Shown here in pieces: positions 1 through 14,138 of a DNA stretch of 64,000 nt (the first letter of the stretch is position 1; each line of letters starts with the position of its first letter). This DNA comes from Solea solea. Its lineage: Eukaryota; Chordata; Actinopteri; Pleuronectiformes; Soleidae. A program made the translations under genes and the position numbers. Location of the stretch: contig NC_081148.1 in NCBI RefSeq assembly GCF_958295425.1, positions 15,136,958 through 15,200,957 of the forward strand. The letters are read 5' to 3'. The notes below the pieces were generated by a model, which did not search any database, had not been told where the DNA came from, and saw only the letters and a list, made by a program, of their open reading frames with translations.

Positions 1-3000
1 CATGTTGGCTCTCTGCTGTGAGACTCACATTAGCACATGCCATAATTGATGGAGGAGCATACTTAGCAGTAATAATGGGCATTATAGGGGGTGGTATCAA
101 GACATTATTTTTGGAAAACTCCAATTAAGCCTTTTGCTGTGGTTTGGTGTAGCACTGACTGTCCAGTATCATCTGGAATTATAAACACACTACTTGCCAA
201 TCGTGTTTGCTCTGGGCTTCCAATGTACAGGGAAAATAAACAAGTTCATCAAACAGTGAGATACAGAGCTTCTCTCCACCGACTCTAGTTCTGGCCCTGA
301 TGAAACAGCAATCAGCTCAGTACCATAGGGAGCCATTGTGTTTACAGTCGGTGGGTGTATAGACTGCTGCTAGCAAGGGAAGATTAGACCTTTGAGACCA
401 GCTGGGACATTCCCACCACCAGCCACTTCCACCTGTGAAATTGCAAACAAGACCCTGTCCCTTCCCGTCAACCTCTGTGGCCATTGGAGTGATCAACACC
501 ACACTGACACTTTCCCAACGCACTTCAATCACATTCTAGGGGAGGGGTTTGCCATTTAAAGGAAATGCTGGTATGTGGCTGTCTTGGTGGTAGAGGTACG
601 ATAAAGTAAACACAGCTTTGTGCTCAGAAGGTCAATATGTGGTTGGATGGGTGTAAATCAGAGGAAACCGTTGACCTCGATGTCACAAATCCCAAGCTTT
701 GCCTCCCAAGTTCACTACCTCCCTTGTCAGTTGTTTGAAATTATACACTATCTTCTTCAAATTTCACTGGAAGTGCCCTACAAGTGCACCATTATTCTGC
801 AGTGGATCTTTTCAGGCACCATCTTCTGTGAACGACATAGAAAAATTAAGCCTGCAGGAAATACTGCAGGATAAGAGTGTGAATGCGAGCCTCAGCTGAC
901 AGCCCTGGAACGTGTTTCTCCCCCTTGGTGGGCAGCGAAGAAAACCTCACCAAGCGTGACAATAACAGAATGCCAAAACATGGATTGGGCCAAATGAGCT
1001 GTGAACGCAAACAAAGTACTAAATTTGTTCTGTGTTGTATGAGGTGAACATGTGTCCCTTCAGCATGTTAAATGCTGCACATGGTCTTACTGACAGTACA
1101 CTGTCTGGCAGGCATTGCAAAAAGACAAATAATTAAGGAGACATAAAAGACATGACAGAAAGACAAAAGTAAAGATAAGCCAAACCAAATGGTAATGATC
1201 GTGTCAAAGGATGTATTTATTAATCATTCTTGCTATTCACTGCTTGAGCGCTATTGTGTGGTGATGCAACTCTGGAACCCACCAGACCATTTTTGAAGCA
1301 TGAGCTACTCCATTGCAATGGTTGTTTGGATTTGGCATCCTCCTGATAACTTCACATGATTATTAATGTAAATTTGAGTTTTGTCTTGTCTTTGAGTGTC
1401 TTTGTTTCTACTGAATATAATCTCTGTGTTATTCCTGGATCAGGAAGGATGCCTTCACTCAGTATGTTTCTGTGCACAGTTAAGTTAAGCTGCAGCCGTA
1501 ACTTTACCATGCAGTTTCTTGTCTCCGGACTAGTGGGGAATCGATTTATTGACTGAGGTGTGTCCGCCTCTGCTTACGCTAGGTGGCAACACGCCCCCCT
1601 TTCAGCTTGTTAGTATTAGGTGGTTTCCGGAGTAGCTTATGACTTTTAGCATCTTGAGCACCATTCTGAGTCTTGAACTCACCATGATTTGCTGTTTGCT
1701 TGTTCTCTGTACCGACTTTTTTTTAAATTATATTGTTGAAGCTGAGGGTGAAAACTGTGGTGCATACATTGAGTGCCCAGGCCAGCTTTAGTCCAACTCT
1801 GGTCTGAATTAAAACGGTTTGTAATTGTAATTCGACTCCTACTCATATTATCTGGGTGTTAGTTTGGCTTTCATGTATGTTTCATGTTTGCATGTATTTT
1901 ATAGTGCAGTTGTTAAATGTTTTATTTACTGAGCCTTGATGAGATAAGGGCTTGGTGGTTTGGAATGTCTGGGATGCGACATGAGCATGCTCCTCTGTGT
2001 GTGCATGCTTCCTTTAAGTGCTGATTGGTAATTTGGTGTGTTTCCCCCACCACTTAAAAGCACTATTCCTGCATCTCAGAAAGCTGATACAGCTGTAACA
2101 CACAACACTTTTCACTTTTGAATAGTTCTGCTGGTTATTCTAGGTAATCGATTTAGAAACTTTTAACGTGTTGCTTTTTTAGCTTGGAGACTGTTTTGTA
2201 GTGGGAAAGCCATTGTGTATTACAATGTTCTTATTTACTCACTTCTTACATGTAAGACCAAGGCAGATCACTTAAGAAATCAAAAAAGCCAAACTGCATG
2301 GAAAATGGATCTGTGCTGGGTGGCTTGTTAATTCCCCAGCGTGCCTCCTGAGGTGAATCACTCTCGTTGCGGACATTGCCTTTGATCATTCACAAAGCAT
2401 GTTGCAGCAAGGTCTGCGCCGGCACCCAGCAGATGGTCATTAAATTGGGCGTTTTATTTTACTGGAGGTTTTAACATTCCTGCAAGATCTGTGTGCTTTT
2501 ATTGCTGCCATTTAGGATGGCTACCATGCTGATTAGAAACATGCAGAGACTTTTTGTGAGTATGCCATTATACCTGATGGAAAAACAATGTGTGCCCGAA
2601 CATTTCATTAATTCTAAGTTAACAGTCTGTCCCCTGTGTGGGGTTTGTTTTCCTCACAGAACTCACACAGGTATGTTTTTTTTTTTGGTTTAGTGTGCAC
2701 TGAAATGTGCTTAATGTCTACACATAATTTACATGGTGTGAAGTGTGGGGTTGTTTGTTCTGTGGAAGCTCTTCAGTTTCAATACCATCAAACCCCGTTG
2801 AAGTGAGTTCATCATCTGGGGAGTAGCAACAGATTTCTTGCATTCAAGCAACTTCAAAAGCTTGTTAATCTTAGTGTCAGTCAGAATCATGGAGACATAA
2901 ATGGCTGAATACCTTTACATTCCCGGCTCTCGGGCAGAATAGGAAGTCCACCCTAATGATGTACTATGTCATTTGGTAGGCATTTAAATCGCTGACCTCA

Positions 3001-6000
3001 ACTGGCTCCCTCAGTAGGGAAAGTAACAAATGATTAAATATCCTCAAGTCAATTATGGTTTGGGTGTGTAGGCAGAGAAGTTTAAAGCTTGAGGGTACAA
3101 TACAGGAAATGATAAAATGTTGATTTAGAATTTATTACAGTTTATGGACTGATATGCAAACTGAGTCAGTGGGTTTGTGGTTTAGCGAGTTTTCTTTTGC
3201 CATTTATATTGGATCAAACTTGATATCTTTACTGGATTACTTCAACACAGCTGTTTATTTCAGTGTATATCAATTTGATTTAATTTGTGAACGCAAAGCC
3301 TCGGTATCAATGCACAAGGTATTTGCAATATTTAGCGTTGCTTGTTTGTAACCACCTGTTTCTATTCATGCTCATCTAAAGGCATATACATGTGGGCCTC
3401 CCTCCTTTACCCCAGTTCAGATAAAATATGCACTCATTTGCATCAAATTTAAATCTTTATTGCAAATGTCAAACTGTTGCAAATGAAATGTTCGAAGGCA
3501 AACACCCACACAAACTCCTACATCAAATTATATTGTTATTTTGTTGCAGAAACGGAGCTGCACTACATAACCTTTGCAACTCCTTTCATATAAATGGGCA
3601 AGATGAGGAACAAAGGCTGTGTATTATACCGACATGGGGGGGGCAAAGTTCCTGACATGGCAATTTGCTGTCTTTTCTTTTGGGTGAGTGGTGACAATAG
3701 GTTGCTGTAGCTTCAATTTGGATCCCCGTGTACTGCAGTGTGAAAGCAGCTTGGCTTTTTGCCTCAAGGGTCAGTGCAGGGATCTCAAACACCCCAACTG
3801 ATGAGCACTAATCTCGCCTCATCGGCAAACACAAGCCTTTCTCTGTAACCTTCAATCCGTGAAACACAATTTACAGAGGTGACGGGGGGTCGAGGGTACC
3901 ATGGTGTCACAAAGCAAATGGGGGTGGGGTTTCAGAGTGAGGACACCATAGAGCATTTACACATTCTCTTCTATATATGTAATCTAATTAACAGCCTTTC
4001 TTTCAGGTGGAAGCAGCAGGAAATAAACTGGATATTTATTTCTCATTTGAGAAATCGCAGGGGCTCTTAACTTAACTTAACTCATAAACATAGATTTCAC
4101 ATTCAAAAATTCCTTGGAAAGTAACTTTGGCCCAATCTTATTCTTTGTCATTTTGGAAAGGTTTTCCATAAACACAGCATCGAGGAAATGCTGTGTCTTT
4201 TTCATTCATTATGCTCCTGAAATTACTCTAAACGTTGTAGTACATATGTAGTACAACACAAATATTTTTTTAAATATACATTACTATGTATACAATCACA
4301 GAAACAGAGACAGGATGAAGAAAGTATGGCACTGTACCACATTATGTGTAGTACAATGTATTTGGAACCAATCTAATCCAATTGTGTAAAGTTTTTCTAT
4401 AATTTCTATCAATATAATACAAAATGTTTGATGTTTAGAGATACTTCAATAGCTTTTATAGGTTTAACTATTGTTAACTATTGTAAAATTAAACAGATAA
4501 CTTGCAGCATACTATCAGATGTTTAATGTTTATTCATTCATGGGTTTTTCCCAGTAACCATTTTGTTGAAGGCTTTCTGTTAACTCCTTACTTTGTATTC
4601 ATGGAAATGTCCTTACCTGCATATATCTGTTTGCAGCAGCACTCCCTTCATGCAGCTAATTCAGGAGTTGATTAAAGAATTTAAATGGTCCATTTAACCC
4701 CTAACACAGGCGAGGCCTACCTGTGTGATAGTACCATTACTTTGCAGTAATTCCTGCAGGCGGCAGCTTCAATTGATCCCTTCTCAGCCATCAGGAAGTT
4801 TTAGTGCTGCTATGTGTGTGTTCAAAGCCCAGTTTAATATAGCTAGCTGGTCACGAGTCGTTAAAGCGGAGGAGAACAATAAATAAACAGACCTGCTCTG
4901 TTTTGCACTACTCTTTTCCGCATTTCCCTCTCCAACATTCCCCCATCCAACCACATGGTGGATTTGCTCTATGCGAGGTTCAGCACCTCATCGAGTCAGG
5001 CTGAGAGCTGGAGGCAGGCGCTGAACCCCTAAATGCAAGTGTTCACTTAGCACAGCGGGATGCCCACCCTTCACAATTGCCTCCCTTGGGAAACAGTCAC
5101 ACAACATATTATAATATTGTTTATTTATCTAAAATTACAAGCTGCATACAACATCAATGTTTTTATCATTATGCATGAGCGGGGTGGTAGGAATGTGTAA
5201 TGAGACCGCCTCAACAACACAGGCCATCAGCAAGTGAGATTGATGTAGAGGGGCCTGGCCGATGGAGATAGAGTTTATCTGCTGCAGGCTGGGATGTGAA
5301 ATCTAATCACGAGTGCCATGTGAGGAAGTGCAGCCACAGATGAGCCACCATCCCACTTGCATTCAACAAATGGCAAGGAATTTCTCTCTGCAGGGTTGAG
5401 AAGGGTGATAAGACAGCCCTAGACAAGGACTCTTTAGCGCCGTAGATCTGTTTTTCAGAGTGAGTAAAGATAAGTACAATGAAAGAAGAAGACAAGAGAA
5501 AGCCTGTGTGTGTGTGTTTGTGTTTGAGAAATCAGGACCAGGTAAAGTTTAGCTGTGGAAAAATGAAAGAATATTATGTAAAGTCAGAGCCTCTGAATTA
5601 CTATGCTCAGTCCAAAATAGCAGTCCCACTCGACATATTTTTTGCATTGTTGATTCTCTGCATTGGAATCGACATTTTTAGCTGATGATCCATCTTTCTC
5701 TTTGTGGTGTGTATTGGTCAGTGTGTGGCGTCAAATCCCCAAATTATATGAGATCAGTCAAAGTTTTAAATCACTCTTCATTGTTAGATAAGGAATTTGT
5801 GTTTTTCATTGCACATGTCCCCCACAGACAGACACAAAGCCTTCTTATAAATCTGCGTGGTTTGTGGTCTGAATGGTTCACCCTCAGCTCAGCACCACTG
5901 CAGCTGGGAGGGCTTCATTTTTATGCACTTAAGTTGTATTGACAGACACCAGGGATACGAATTCAGTGCTCTTCAGTCTCTCAAGTACTTGTCTAGCCTA

Positions 6001-8555
6001 CTCGTATACGATTTGGTTCAAACAATGGGGATCATCTCAGTTTTTCCAATTGCCTGCTTTTCTGTGCTACTATGACATCTTAACTGAGATGCCTTGAAGA
6101 TCACAACACACTATGACCATCATGAAAAATGGTGTATGCTTCTTAAGCTGTGTGAATTGATCACTTTTTATTATTATTTATTCATTTTTATTATTTATTT
6201 ATTAACTTGATATGGGTGACTACTGGTTAATTATGTCAGTGCATGGACATTTGTAAGCCCCTATAGGAAGTCTTGTTGTTGGTGGCGACACTTTTTGGGC
6301 TGAGAAAACGGCCACATTGGGACAAGTCATCAGAACCTTTCATGAAGGCCGCAACAACAAGTTTAAACTTTATCAAGAGAAGACGTAATGCGCACAGAGA
6401 CTCGCACAATATCTTCCAAGATCTCACTGCCCTCTCCGTAAGCGCACTGAATGTGCAATGAGAGATGCAGTGCTGTGCCAAGTGCCCTTGTTGGCTTCCC
6501 ACCCACAACCACTGCCAGCCGTGGAAAACCCAGTCAAGCCAGAGGCAACAAACTTGGAGTTTTAACCCTGATCCTTGTTTCTCCTCTTAAATCTCTCCGT
6601 ATCTTGAAAGCTGTTTATTTTTAAGCTTGCCAGATACTTCAGCCCCTCCATTATAAGCCCTGGCAGGAAAGTAAACACACAGGCGATCTTCTGCTCTCTT
6701 ATTGATAGGTTAAAGAAATGTGTTGTCTCTCATTTGTTTGGACAATTTAATGTCGGGATTAACTTAACTCAGGACTGCCTGTGTTCCGTCAAAAGTGAAT
6801 ATGATAAATAAGCCGTATCAAAGACGTCTGACCTGTAAACTCCTTCTAACCAGTTCCAGTAAAACGTACTAAGTCAAATAAATTCACTTTCCACCAAATT
6901 ATTACAAAGGTGATATCAGGGCACTTTTCATACAGAATACAGAATCTGCAGGACTATATACTTTTTATATTAATAAAGAAACATGAAACACTTCCCTTTA
7001 ACAGGCAGGAGAGATTGCCATCTGTCTCAATAGAAGTGTTGTGTTGTCTTTTGTTGTACAGATACTCTTTCTAAAGGCAGTTTGATGATGCAGTTGGCTG
7101 TAAAATATATACTGCTCTGCTGTGCTCCCAATTACAATGACATAAACTCCCTCTCGTAAGTCACTGTAAAAAAAACACCTTTATTGATTATTACTTGACA
7201 GCATTTATTGTACACATATTACTTGCTATATTTTGAACCTCATTTTTATCACGATGTTACACCACTATATACTGTATAGAGAAGCACGTGAAAAGCCCAG
7301 GAGCAGCCATCATCAAACACATTTCTATTCAGAAGGTTCACCTCTCTCTGAGGTTGCTACTTAAGATGTAATGAATCTTATCCCATGAATATTATTTATA
7401 GGTGACTGTGGTGCCAACAAAGTGTTAGGAAGCACTAACATTGTATGTTGAAAAAAAGATGATGGCTAAGCACAAGGGCTTTCAAAAACTTTATACCAAT
7501 TGGTAAAAGTTGTCTGCAAATACTGCATAGTATTTAGGCGAGTGGGAAATTCAGCTTATCCTTAGTACATTATTATCAAATAACTGAAAACAATTAACTC
7601 TAGAGCCAGAACAATTCATTTATTTTCCTGAATGTAATATCTGTCATCACCATGAAGCTATATGGTCTTTAGCCTTGATGAAGTTTCAAAATAAAGAATG
7701 TGATAACACTTTGTCTTTAGGGGAGTCCATAAAGTATAAATAGATGTGCAAAAGAAAGGGCGCCAAGCCACTCTGGTGACAAAAAAATAGAAAATCCTTT
7801 ATTTATTCATTTTTAAATTTAAAAACCATCACATTTTAACTCAACAGTTTTCCTCATGGCACATCTGATAAAAAAATATGTGGTTGTCAAAGAATTATTT
7901 ATTTATGTAGTGTTGTTGAAAGCGACCCCTTAAATAGAATTTCACAATAATGTCAGTAAAAGAACAGATGTACTTTATTCTGATGCTTCTTCCTCTTCCC
8001 CCTTTCATACTCCATGTTACTGTGAAACCGTCATGTACTCACCTGTGTAATGTACTGTGTATGAACTGCCAAATATTAAATGCCACTTGCCCTCAATTAA
8101 TGTATTTAGTGTACAAGGCGGTGGAGTGTTAGAGGGCATGAGAGTGAAGATGACCTCTTCACCTAGTCAGCCACAGAAACATGTGATCTGTTTATGGAAA
8201 ACCTGCTGGACACTTCTCCATCGCCTCTGCCTGTCCAGCATTCCTGCCCTTCACCACTCATCCGCTCATCCTTCAGGCTCTCGCTGAACTGATGACCTTA
8301 GAGTTTGGATGCGATGCCATCCGTTTGCCAACAGGGAGATCGTTTTTCAGCCGTTGAAATTTTACCATAGAAGATCAATGTTGCAGCTGGCTTGAAAAGT
8401 TGCGGACACACATGGGCGTGAGGTTGGGGTCTTCTCCCGGGCTCCATGTAGCGTGTTTATTGAAAGATGGGACACTCTCAATACCCTCTTTTCTCTCATA
8501 GCAGAAGTTTAGTCATCAAGTTTTATATCCTTACATCCTATCGACTGCACACGGT
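1..8555. other. Intronic stretch, nothing recognised
   Basis: AT-rich unique-looking sequence. Only minor features are visible: three CTTAA units near 4070, a short GT tract near 5507-5518, and T/A-rich runs near 6165-6205. Short open frames such as 620-874 and 1356-1556 resemble no known protein and lack exon-like boundaries. I see no gene or clear transposon here. Confidence 0.6.
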
Positions 8556-8563
8556 GTGTTCAG

Positions 8564-8594
8564 CTATTCTATTCTCTTCTATTCTATACTATTT
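8564..8594. repeat. Imperfect ATTCT pentanucleotide repeat
   Basis: ATTCT-like units repeat with interruptions (ATTCTATTCTCTTCTATTCT and onward) immediately before the interspersed element at 8596. Confidence 0.7.
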
Positions 8595-8595
8595 T

Positions 8596-8838
8596 AGGAC
8601 ACTGGTTAAAGCTTTGTTTAGGACAGCCTGAACAAAGCTTTAACCCCCCAAATCCTTAACCATAAACCATAAGCAATCGATGCCTAAACCTAACAATTAC
8701 CACAATTCTCATCTTAGGCCAGTTCCTCAGAAATGATGTTCTGTCTCGTTAGGACATTAGGTTTTTGTCTCCTTGAGGACTGCTGGTGCTGACAATGTCA
8801 GTTTTTAAGCCAGAAAAGGTCCTAAAGAGGTGACAAGT

Positions 8839-8872
<34 letters not shown>

Positions 8873-8876
8873 TCAC
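8596..8876. repeat. Old teleost interspersed repeat with 15-bp stem and CA/AT tail
   Basis: The block opens with a perfect inverted repeat: GGTTAAAGCTTTGTT at 8604-8618 and its reverse complement at 8631-8645, with a 12-nt loop. It continues through a CTTAACC/CTAAACC-rich part and repeated AGGAC words (GTTAGGACATTAGG, TTGAGGACTG, AAGGTCCT), then GACAAGTACACAC running into (AC)11 and (AT)5. I remember this order, with AGGAC/GTCC words, a taaccctaac-like part and an AAGTACACACAC tail, from many fish genomes, but cannot name the family. The boundaries are approximate. Confidence 0.55.
8839..8870. repeat. Compound microsatellite (AC)11(AT)5
   Basis: An uninterrupted AC dinucleotide tract at 8839-8860 is followed directly by an AT tract at 8861-8870. 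It forms the tail of the repeat at 8596. Confidence 0.95.
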
Positions 8877-9898
8877 ACACAGCAATTATAAAACTGGACT
8901 GAAGCAGAGTGATTTCACGCTTTCAGCTTAGTAATGGCATTATGCTAAATACCATTACACTGGAAAGGACACTCCAATGTGTGGAAGCAGGTCAATTGCT
9001 CCCTTCAAAAGAGAGTTTTAGAGAATAGCACAAACATCCATGTCTACTTACCCTCAACTTTAAGAGCTATTTTAGCTAGAATGATTTTTTTTATAAACTA
9101 GTCTTAGTTACGGATAAAAAGGACAATAAAGAAAAAAACAACTCAAGCTAATTAACAATATTTTGTTCTTCTTTTGCTCTCTTTCTTTCTGTCTGTCTGT
9201 CTCACTCTCAGCATATAAAGGTGCTGTTGAGTTGGTGAATGTGGCATAATGGAAGCTCTTTGTTTGCTCAGGTGCTGATTCTTCACAATGTGTGGATAAT
9301 GGAGGAGCACTTCAAAGACAGATGTTCCCTCTTCATCGCACTCCTCGGTGTGATCCTCTTAAGAGGCAAAGGGTTGGAAACAGAGCACAAGATCACTTTT
9401 ACCATGCAAGACTGCCGGCAGTCCTTTTGCACTAAAATCGCCCCAATTTACATGTGGCAAATTCAATCTGATGTAGTAATTTACATTTTTTAATGGACCG
9501 TAGTATCTAACAAAAGGGATATGACTCCCTGTCAGCTGCAATATTTTTGTTTTATTCAATTAACCTTTGTTTTGACACAGTGAATGAAAGGTATACCCAC
9601 AGCTCAATAAATGTTAATTACTAAGCATAAACAAAAGTAGCCATTGACCTAGACGGGAGCAAACAGAGCCATATTGTTAGGTTGTTTCATGGCATACTTT
9701 CATGAGAGTGTTTATTAGTTATGGGTCACCTTGAAGGCAGAAGACTGGATGGAGGGCAATCAATAGCTAAGCCAATAAGGAAGCAAGAGGCTAAGGTTAA
9801 GAGGGTAATCCTTGATGGTAAAGCAGGAAATCTATAAAATAAATGATTTCTCCACTCCTGCAGGGTGGAGGAGGTTATTTATTGGAACAAGTTTGGGC

Positions 9899-9950
9899 GC
9901 ACACGCACACACACACACATACACACATACACACATACACACACGCACAC
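9899..9950. repeat. Interrupted (CA)n microsatellite
   Basis: About 52 bases of CA units interrupted by CG and regularly spaced AT units (CACACATACACACATACACA). The ATACACAC interruptions give a secondary 8-nt periodicity. Confidence 0.93.
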
Positions 9951-12640
9951 TGGGCTACAACAAAGTGAAAACAAAATAGACAAAACTGTGCAATTCAACC
10001 CGAACACGTTGCAATTTACAAGAAACAACACAGAAACCATTACACTATGTCTTTTTAAATCCTTCACAAAAGTTTCAACAACAGCCATAGGTAGCAAAAG
10101 AAAAGAAAACTGAAACTAGAGGGAGGCTGACTCGCGTGATTAGATGTGGGAGACATTGCCTGTGATCCTGGAGGTAACAATTTCAAGCTGTGTGCATGTC
10201 AGCTTGGTTTTTGTTCACCAGACTGAAGTCTAACAATAAAACAAACAAAGTTTCTTCCCAGAATTTAGTTCTTTGTTTACCTTTTGAACCGAAAACGATT
10301 TGAGATCTTCATAAGCAAACAATATATTCAAATATTGTTGCTCTTTTGTTCAGGTCTAGTACATTATTATATACATACACAAAAATGTGCTAGACTTAAT
10401 GCATGTAATATATATTCAATTAAGTTCTGTACAATCATTTGTCATTCTTGTAATTTTTCAGATGCAAAAAAAAAGGAAAAGATTTATTGATTTATTAATA
10501 GCTATAGCTCAGCCTGCTCTCTGAATGGCAGTAGTCTAATAGTTTACTAGTAACTTTCATCTTATTGTTTAATTGTCTGTTGGCAACTTAGTTTTATTTT
10601 TACAAATTTCCTATCTTTTTTTTTGGCCTCTAATGTTGAAACTTAGGTCTACCATTCGAGAAAAAGTGCTTTCATATGATTTAAGTTCCTACAAGCTCTA
10701 GCATTTAATACCAGCATGAATCTTTTAAGGGAAAATAGTAACATCTGGTGTCTTCACTTTGCGACCGCTTTTAGACATTGGTTGTCAAAAGACATTTTGA
10801 CCTCACAAAAACATTTTTGCTCATAACCCCAGAGTTTTGTGTTGTTTTTTTTTTAAATCAACTTGCTAAAAAATTTAATTCATTAATTTCACAATTTCGT
10901 TCCCATAGCATGCATTAAGTGTCTCTGCATTTGAAGTCTGACCTGTGAGTGAAAGCAAGATGGCAACGTTCTCCTCTGTAAATAATTAACATCACCATTC
11001 TCCCCTTCGCTATGCTTGATGCATAATGATACAGGCAATTTGTTTCCTCATCTAAGCGCTCAGGTTCCTCCTGACATACTCGATGCATAATGGCCACAGC
11101 AGTAGCTTGTTAGATTAACTATGAGCCTGTTCTCCCCTGTTTATACAACACTTTTGCAAAAATGTCTATGGAAAGTGGATATTGCATATACTATAAATGC
11201 AGTGTAGAAACAGCACTTTATCTGGATTACAGGACATATTGTGCAAATATATTTTACACTATTGATATGACTTGAGCAGAGGATGACAAAAAAAACAAAA
11301 ACAATTTCACAAAGAGACACAATGAATCTTAGTATCTCATGGCAGTTTGAATAATCATAGCAGTACAAAGAATTCAATATCTGGACATATCAACCTAGGC
11401 ACATCAGAAACCTGGACATGAGAAATCATTATTTGCCTTTGTTGTGAAGGATCACAGTGTGCTTTTTTCGTCTTCATCTGACAAATTCCTACCATGGAAC
11501 TCTGAAAATTACATGTGACATCAACATATCCTGTAACTGAAAGAATTCAAGAGATAGTATCAGCACACTGACATCTGCTGCAGTTCTCTGGATAATAATG
11601 AACAACTGTGAAATTACAGTCAGTGTACAAAAGAAAGCTGCATCATTTCTTTTTATCTTTGTCAGACAAGCTTGACAGATGCCAGACAAGCCTCGTCTCT
11701 CTGTTTAAAAAAAGAAAAAGAAAGAAAGTAATGCAGTGTTTTTGGCTGCTCGCATATGTTTTCCATTTCACCTCTGGAGTAGTGTTTTGTTCAGCAGAAT
11801 GAGTGGCCAGAGTCAGTGGAGCTGACTGTCAGCTCGTGTCAGTCACAGCATCAGTGACGGGCTGGTTACCTTTTCGTGCTTCAGTCATCTCACTGTTTGA
11901 GATAGCTGCTTCCCCTGCACAAAGCCTAAGCTCTCAAACATCCCATTAGCACCTGCTAAGTCAACCCGAAACTTTTTTGAGGCCAGCCTGACTTTGTGCA
12001 TGCAATTACTCAAAAGACCTTCTAAAAACTCAAAAGACCTTCTACTCCCTGTAAAAAAGGCAATTGACTACGTCATTGAAGATTTCCGACTTTACTTTTT
12101 CTCCCATTTATTAGTAAAGTCATTCAAATGATACAATGCTTTGGACTCTAGACTCGCACTACTCCTTGTTTTACTTTCACGGCCACTCAATTTCCAAAGT
12201 GAAAAATCCACTTAAATGACTGATGTGGGCTATCTACCACTTTTACATCTTGTATTTGTTGAAGTATAACATTTGGTTAGGTGTTCAATAGCATATTTAT
12301 AATGTTTTCCAAACTTGTTTATTGATATATTTCTTTCATTTATCTCACTTCTTTTGAGTAATGTGGAATAATTTGCTTTAAAAATTGTCAGATTGTCCCG
12401 TTTGCAATGTGCAATGCTGTAATAGTAGGCATGTAGGATTTGCATTGATGCTTTTCAGGCATATTCAACAGTGGAGCGAAGACATTTGACAACCCAGAAT
12501 ATAAATAAACTTAAGAAACCTGAGTAGATACTGATGTCATCCTTATTATTCACTTGACAAAAGACTTTCTCCCCTGAATGCCCCTGTGTTTGGGAACCAT
12601 CTTGTCACAGCAAAATGTTTTCCCCAATTTAAGTCTTATT
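9951..12640. other. Intronic stretch with one small tandem duplication
   Basis: AT-rich sequence without a recognisable gene. At 12008-12044 the 17-nt word ACTCAAAAGACCTTCTA occurs twice with a 20-nt period, a short tandem duplication. Nothing else stands out. Confidence 0.6.
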
Positions 12641-12655
12641 GGGGGGGGGGGGGGG
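12641..12655. repeat. G15 homopolymer
   Basis: Fifteen consecutive G residues followed by an A run. The true length may differ, because such runs are sequencing-error prone. On the + strand it could form G-quadruplex structures. Confidence 0.85.
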
Positions 12656-14099
12656 AAAAATGCATGCCAGATGCTTGCAGCCTTTTGACACATCATTTCA
12701 AATGATGCTAAATGGCCCCATGGCCTGATGTGTTCAAGGGTTAAGCAGGGTTGTCCTGATCAACCTCTGACACCCGGGTCATTCATACGGTTGTGCTCCA
12801 GGCACTGCTCCATTGATAAGGGTCAGTGAAAGGGTCATCCTCTCTCCCTCTCTAGTTGTATGCAGTTAAAGCATCAGCAGCTGAATCAGATCCTGGTGTT
12901 CATTAGAACATTAATTGTGCTCATTGATTGGCATGTAGTTCAACTAAATGTCCTCCGAACGCCACACAATGACGGGCTTGTTTTCTCATCTAGGCCAGTC
13001 GTCATTCTCTTGTCAGCTCTGACATAAAAGCTTGTTGGATAAGTGTGAACTCTGAATCAGGTAGGTGTTGCTCAACTACAAAATATGACACTCAGCGTAT
13101 GAGTCTAGCCTAATATTATACTCCATATTCTGGCTGTGTTTTTTTTTAGGTTCAGGTGGGGGAGTTTGTCTGGCATCACTTTGGAGTGATTTCCATTCAT
13201 CCACTTTATTTACAGACCTTGGGGGGGAGACACTTCACTGAATCACATAGTCGGGCTGCTATTATTTTTGTTTACACAGAAAGCACAGTTGTTGGCTATT
13301 TTTTCTAACAATTTTGAAAACTATCATTGAAAGGTACTAACTGAAAATGTTTCTCTACAAATCCCCCAAATGTTCATGATTTTTGTTGTGATGAATGAGG
13401 CCACTGGAAGCTAAACTTGATTTTGAAATCATCAACTTGAAATAGTTTGACCCTGAATTACAAACAAAAATGTCCAACTTGACCCTCACTGAAAAGGCAT
13501 CTCTAGACAATCAGTTCTCAGAATTCAAAGTAGATAATTGAAATCTAATTTCAGTTTACTGAGGCATAATCCGGGTCACTGATAGTGCAGATTCCCGACA
13601 AGAGACGTGAAATTGAATTTTGAGAAATGAACATGGCAGTAAGTGGAGGAAGGGTTTTTTCATTGAGGATCAGACAATTCCAATTCAGTTGTTGTGAACC
13701 TTTGCCTCCCATTCACTTCTATTCTGTATGAGCAAGGGGGCAAGCAAACCATTTGCTCCTTGCAGCATATCGGCCGTGTGGCTTCAGTCAGGAGTTGAAC
13801 TTTGAACTTTGACTGGCAACATCACAGCCTAAACAAAAGCAACCATTTTTGTGTATTTAACCTGACGTAGCTGCCACTGCTTGTAGTTTTCATCGTGACC
13901 TAAGATGGAGGAGACCCTGATATTAGCTGTGTCAAATCAGCACGTACTTAAAGATGTTGCAACCCAAAAAAACGCCCATTCAACAACCTCAACCTCACGT
14001 GGACTGCCGACCACACAGCTGATTTGCATGTGCGTCACATCCCGCTCTGCCCACTTTCAGCAAGCAATGATATTGGCAGGCAGTTATTATTCGTCTGCA

Positions 14100-14101
<2 letters not shown>
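12656..14101. other. Intronic stretch, nothing recognised
   Basis: Unique-looking sequence. The part around 13690-13910 has a composition unlike its flanks and might be an old repeat, but I could not place it. No exon boundaries or protein motifs were found. Confidence 0.5.

Positions 14102-14137
<36 letters not shown>
14102..14137. repeat. (TG)18 microsatellite
   Basis: An uninterrupted TG dinucleotide tract of 36 bases, the longest perfect microsatellite in the window. Confidence 0.96.

Positions 14138-14138
<1 letters not shown>

Noticed and set aside
2620..2675. CPLCGVCFPHRTHTG-like peptide, recalling a C2H2 zinc finger, ending at an ACACAG/GTATGT donor-like site
   Set aside because: The spacing between the CxxC and H residues is far too short for a finger, no neighbouring fingers exist, and the word can arise by chance.
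9865..10113. Overlapping + and - frames through the CA tract giving Thr-His and Val-Cys repeats
   Set aside because: Translations of a dinucleotide microsatellite, not genes.
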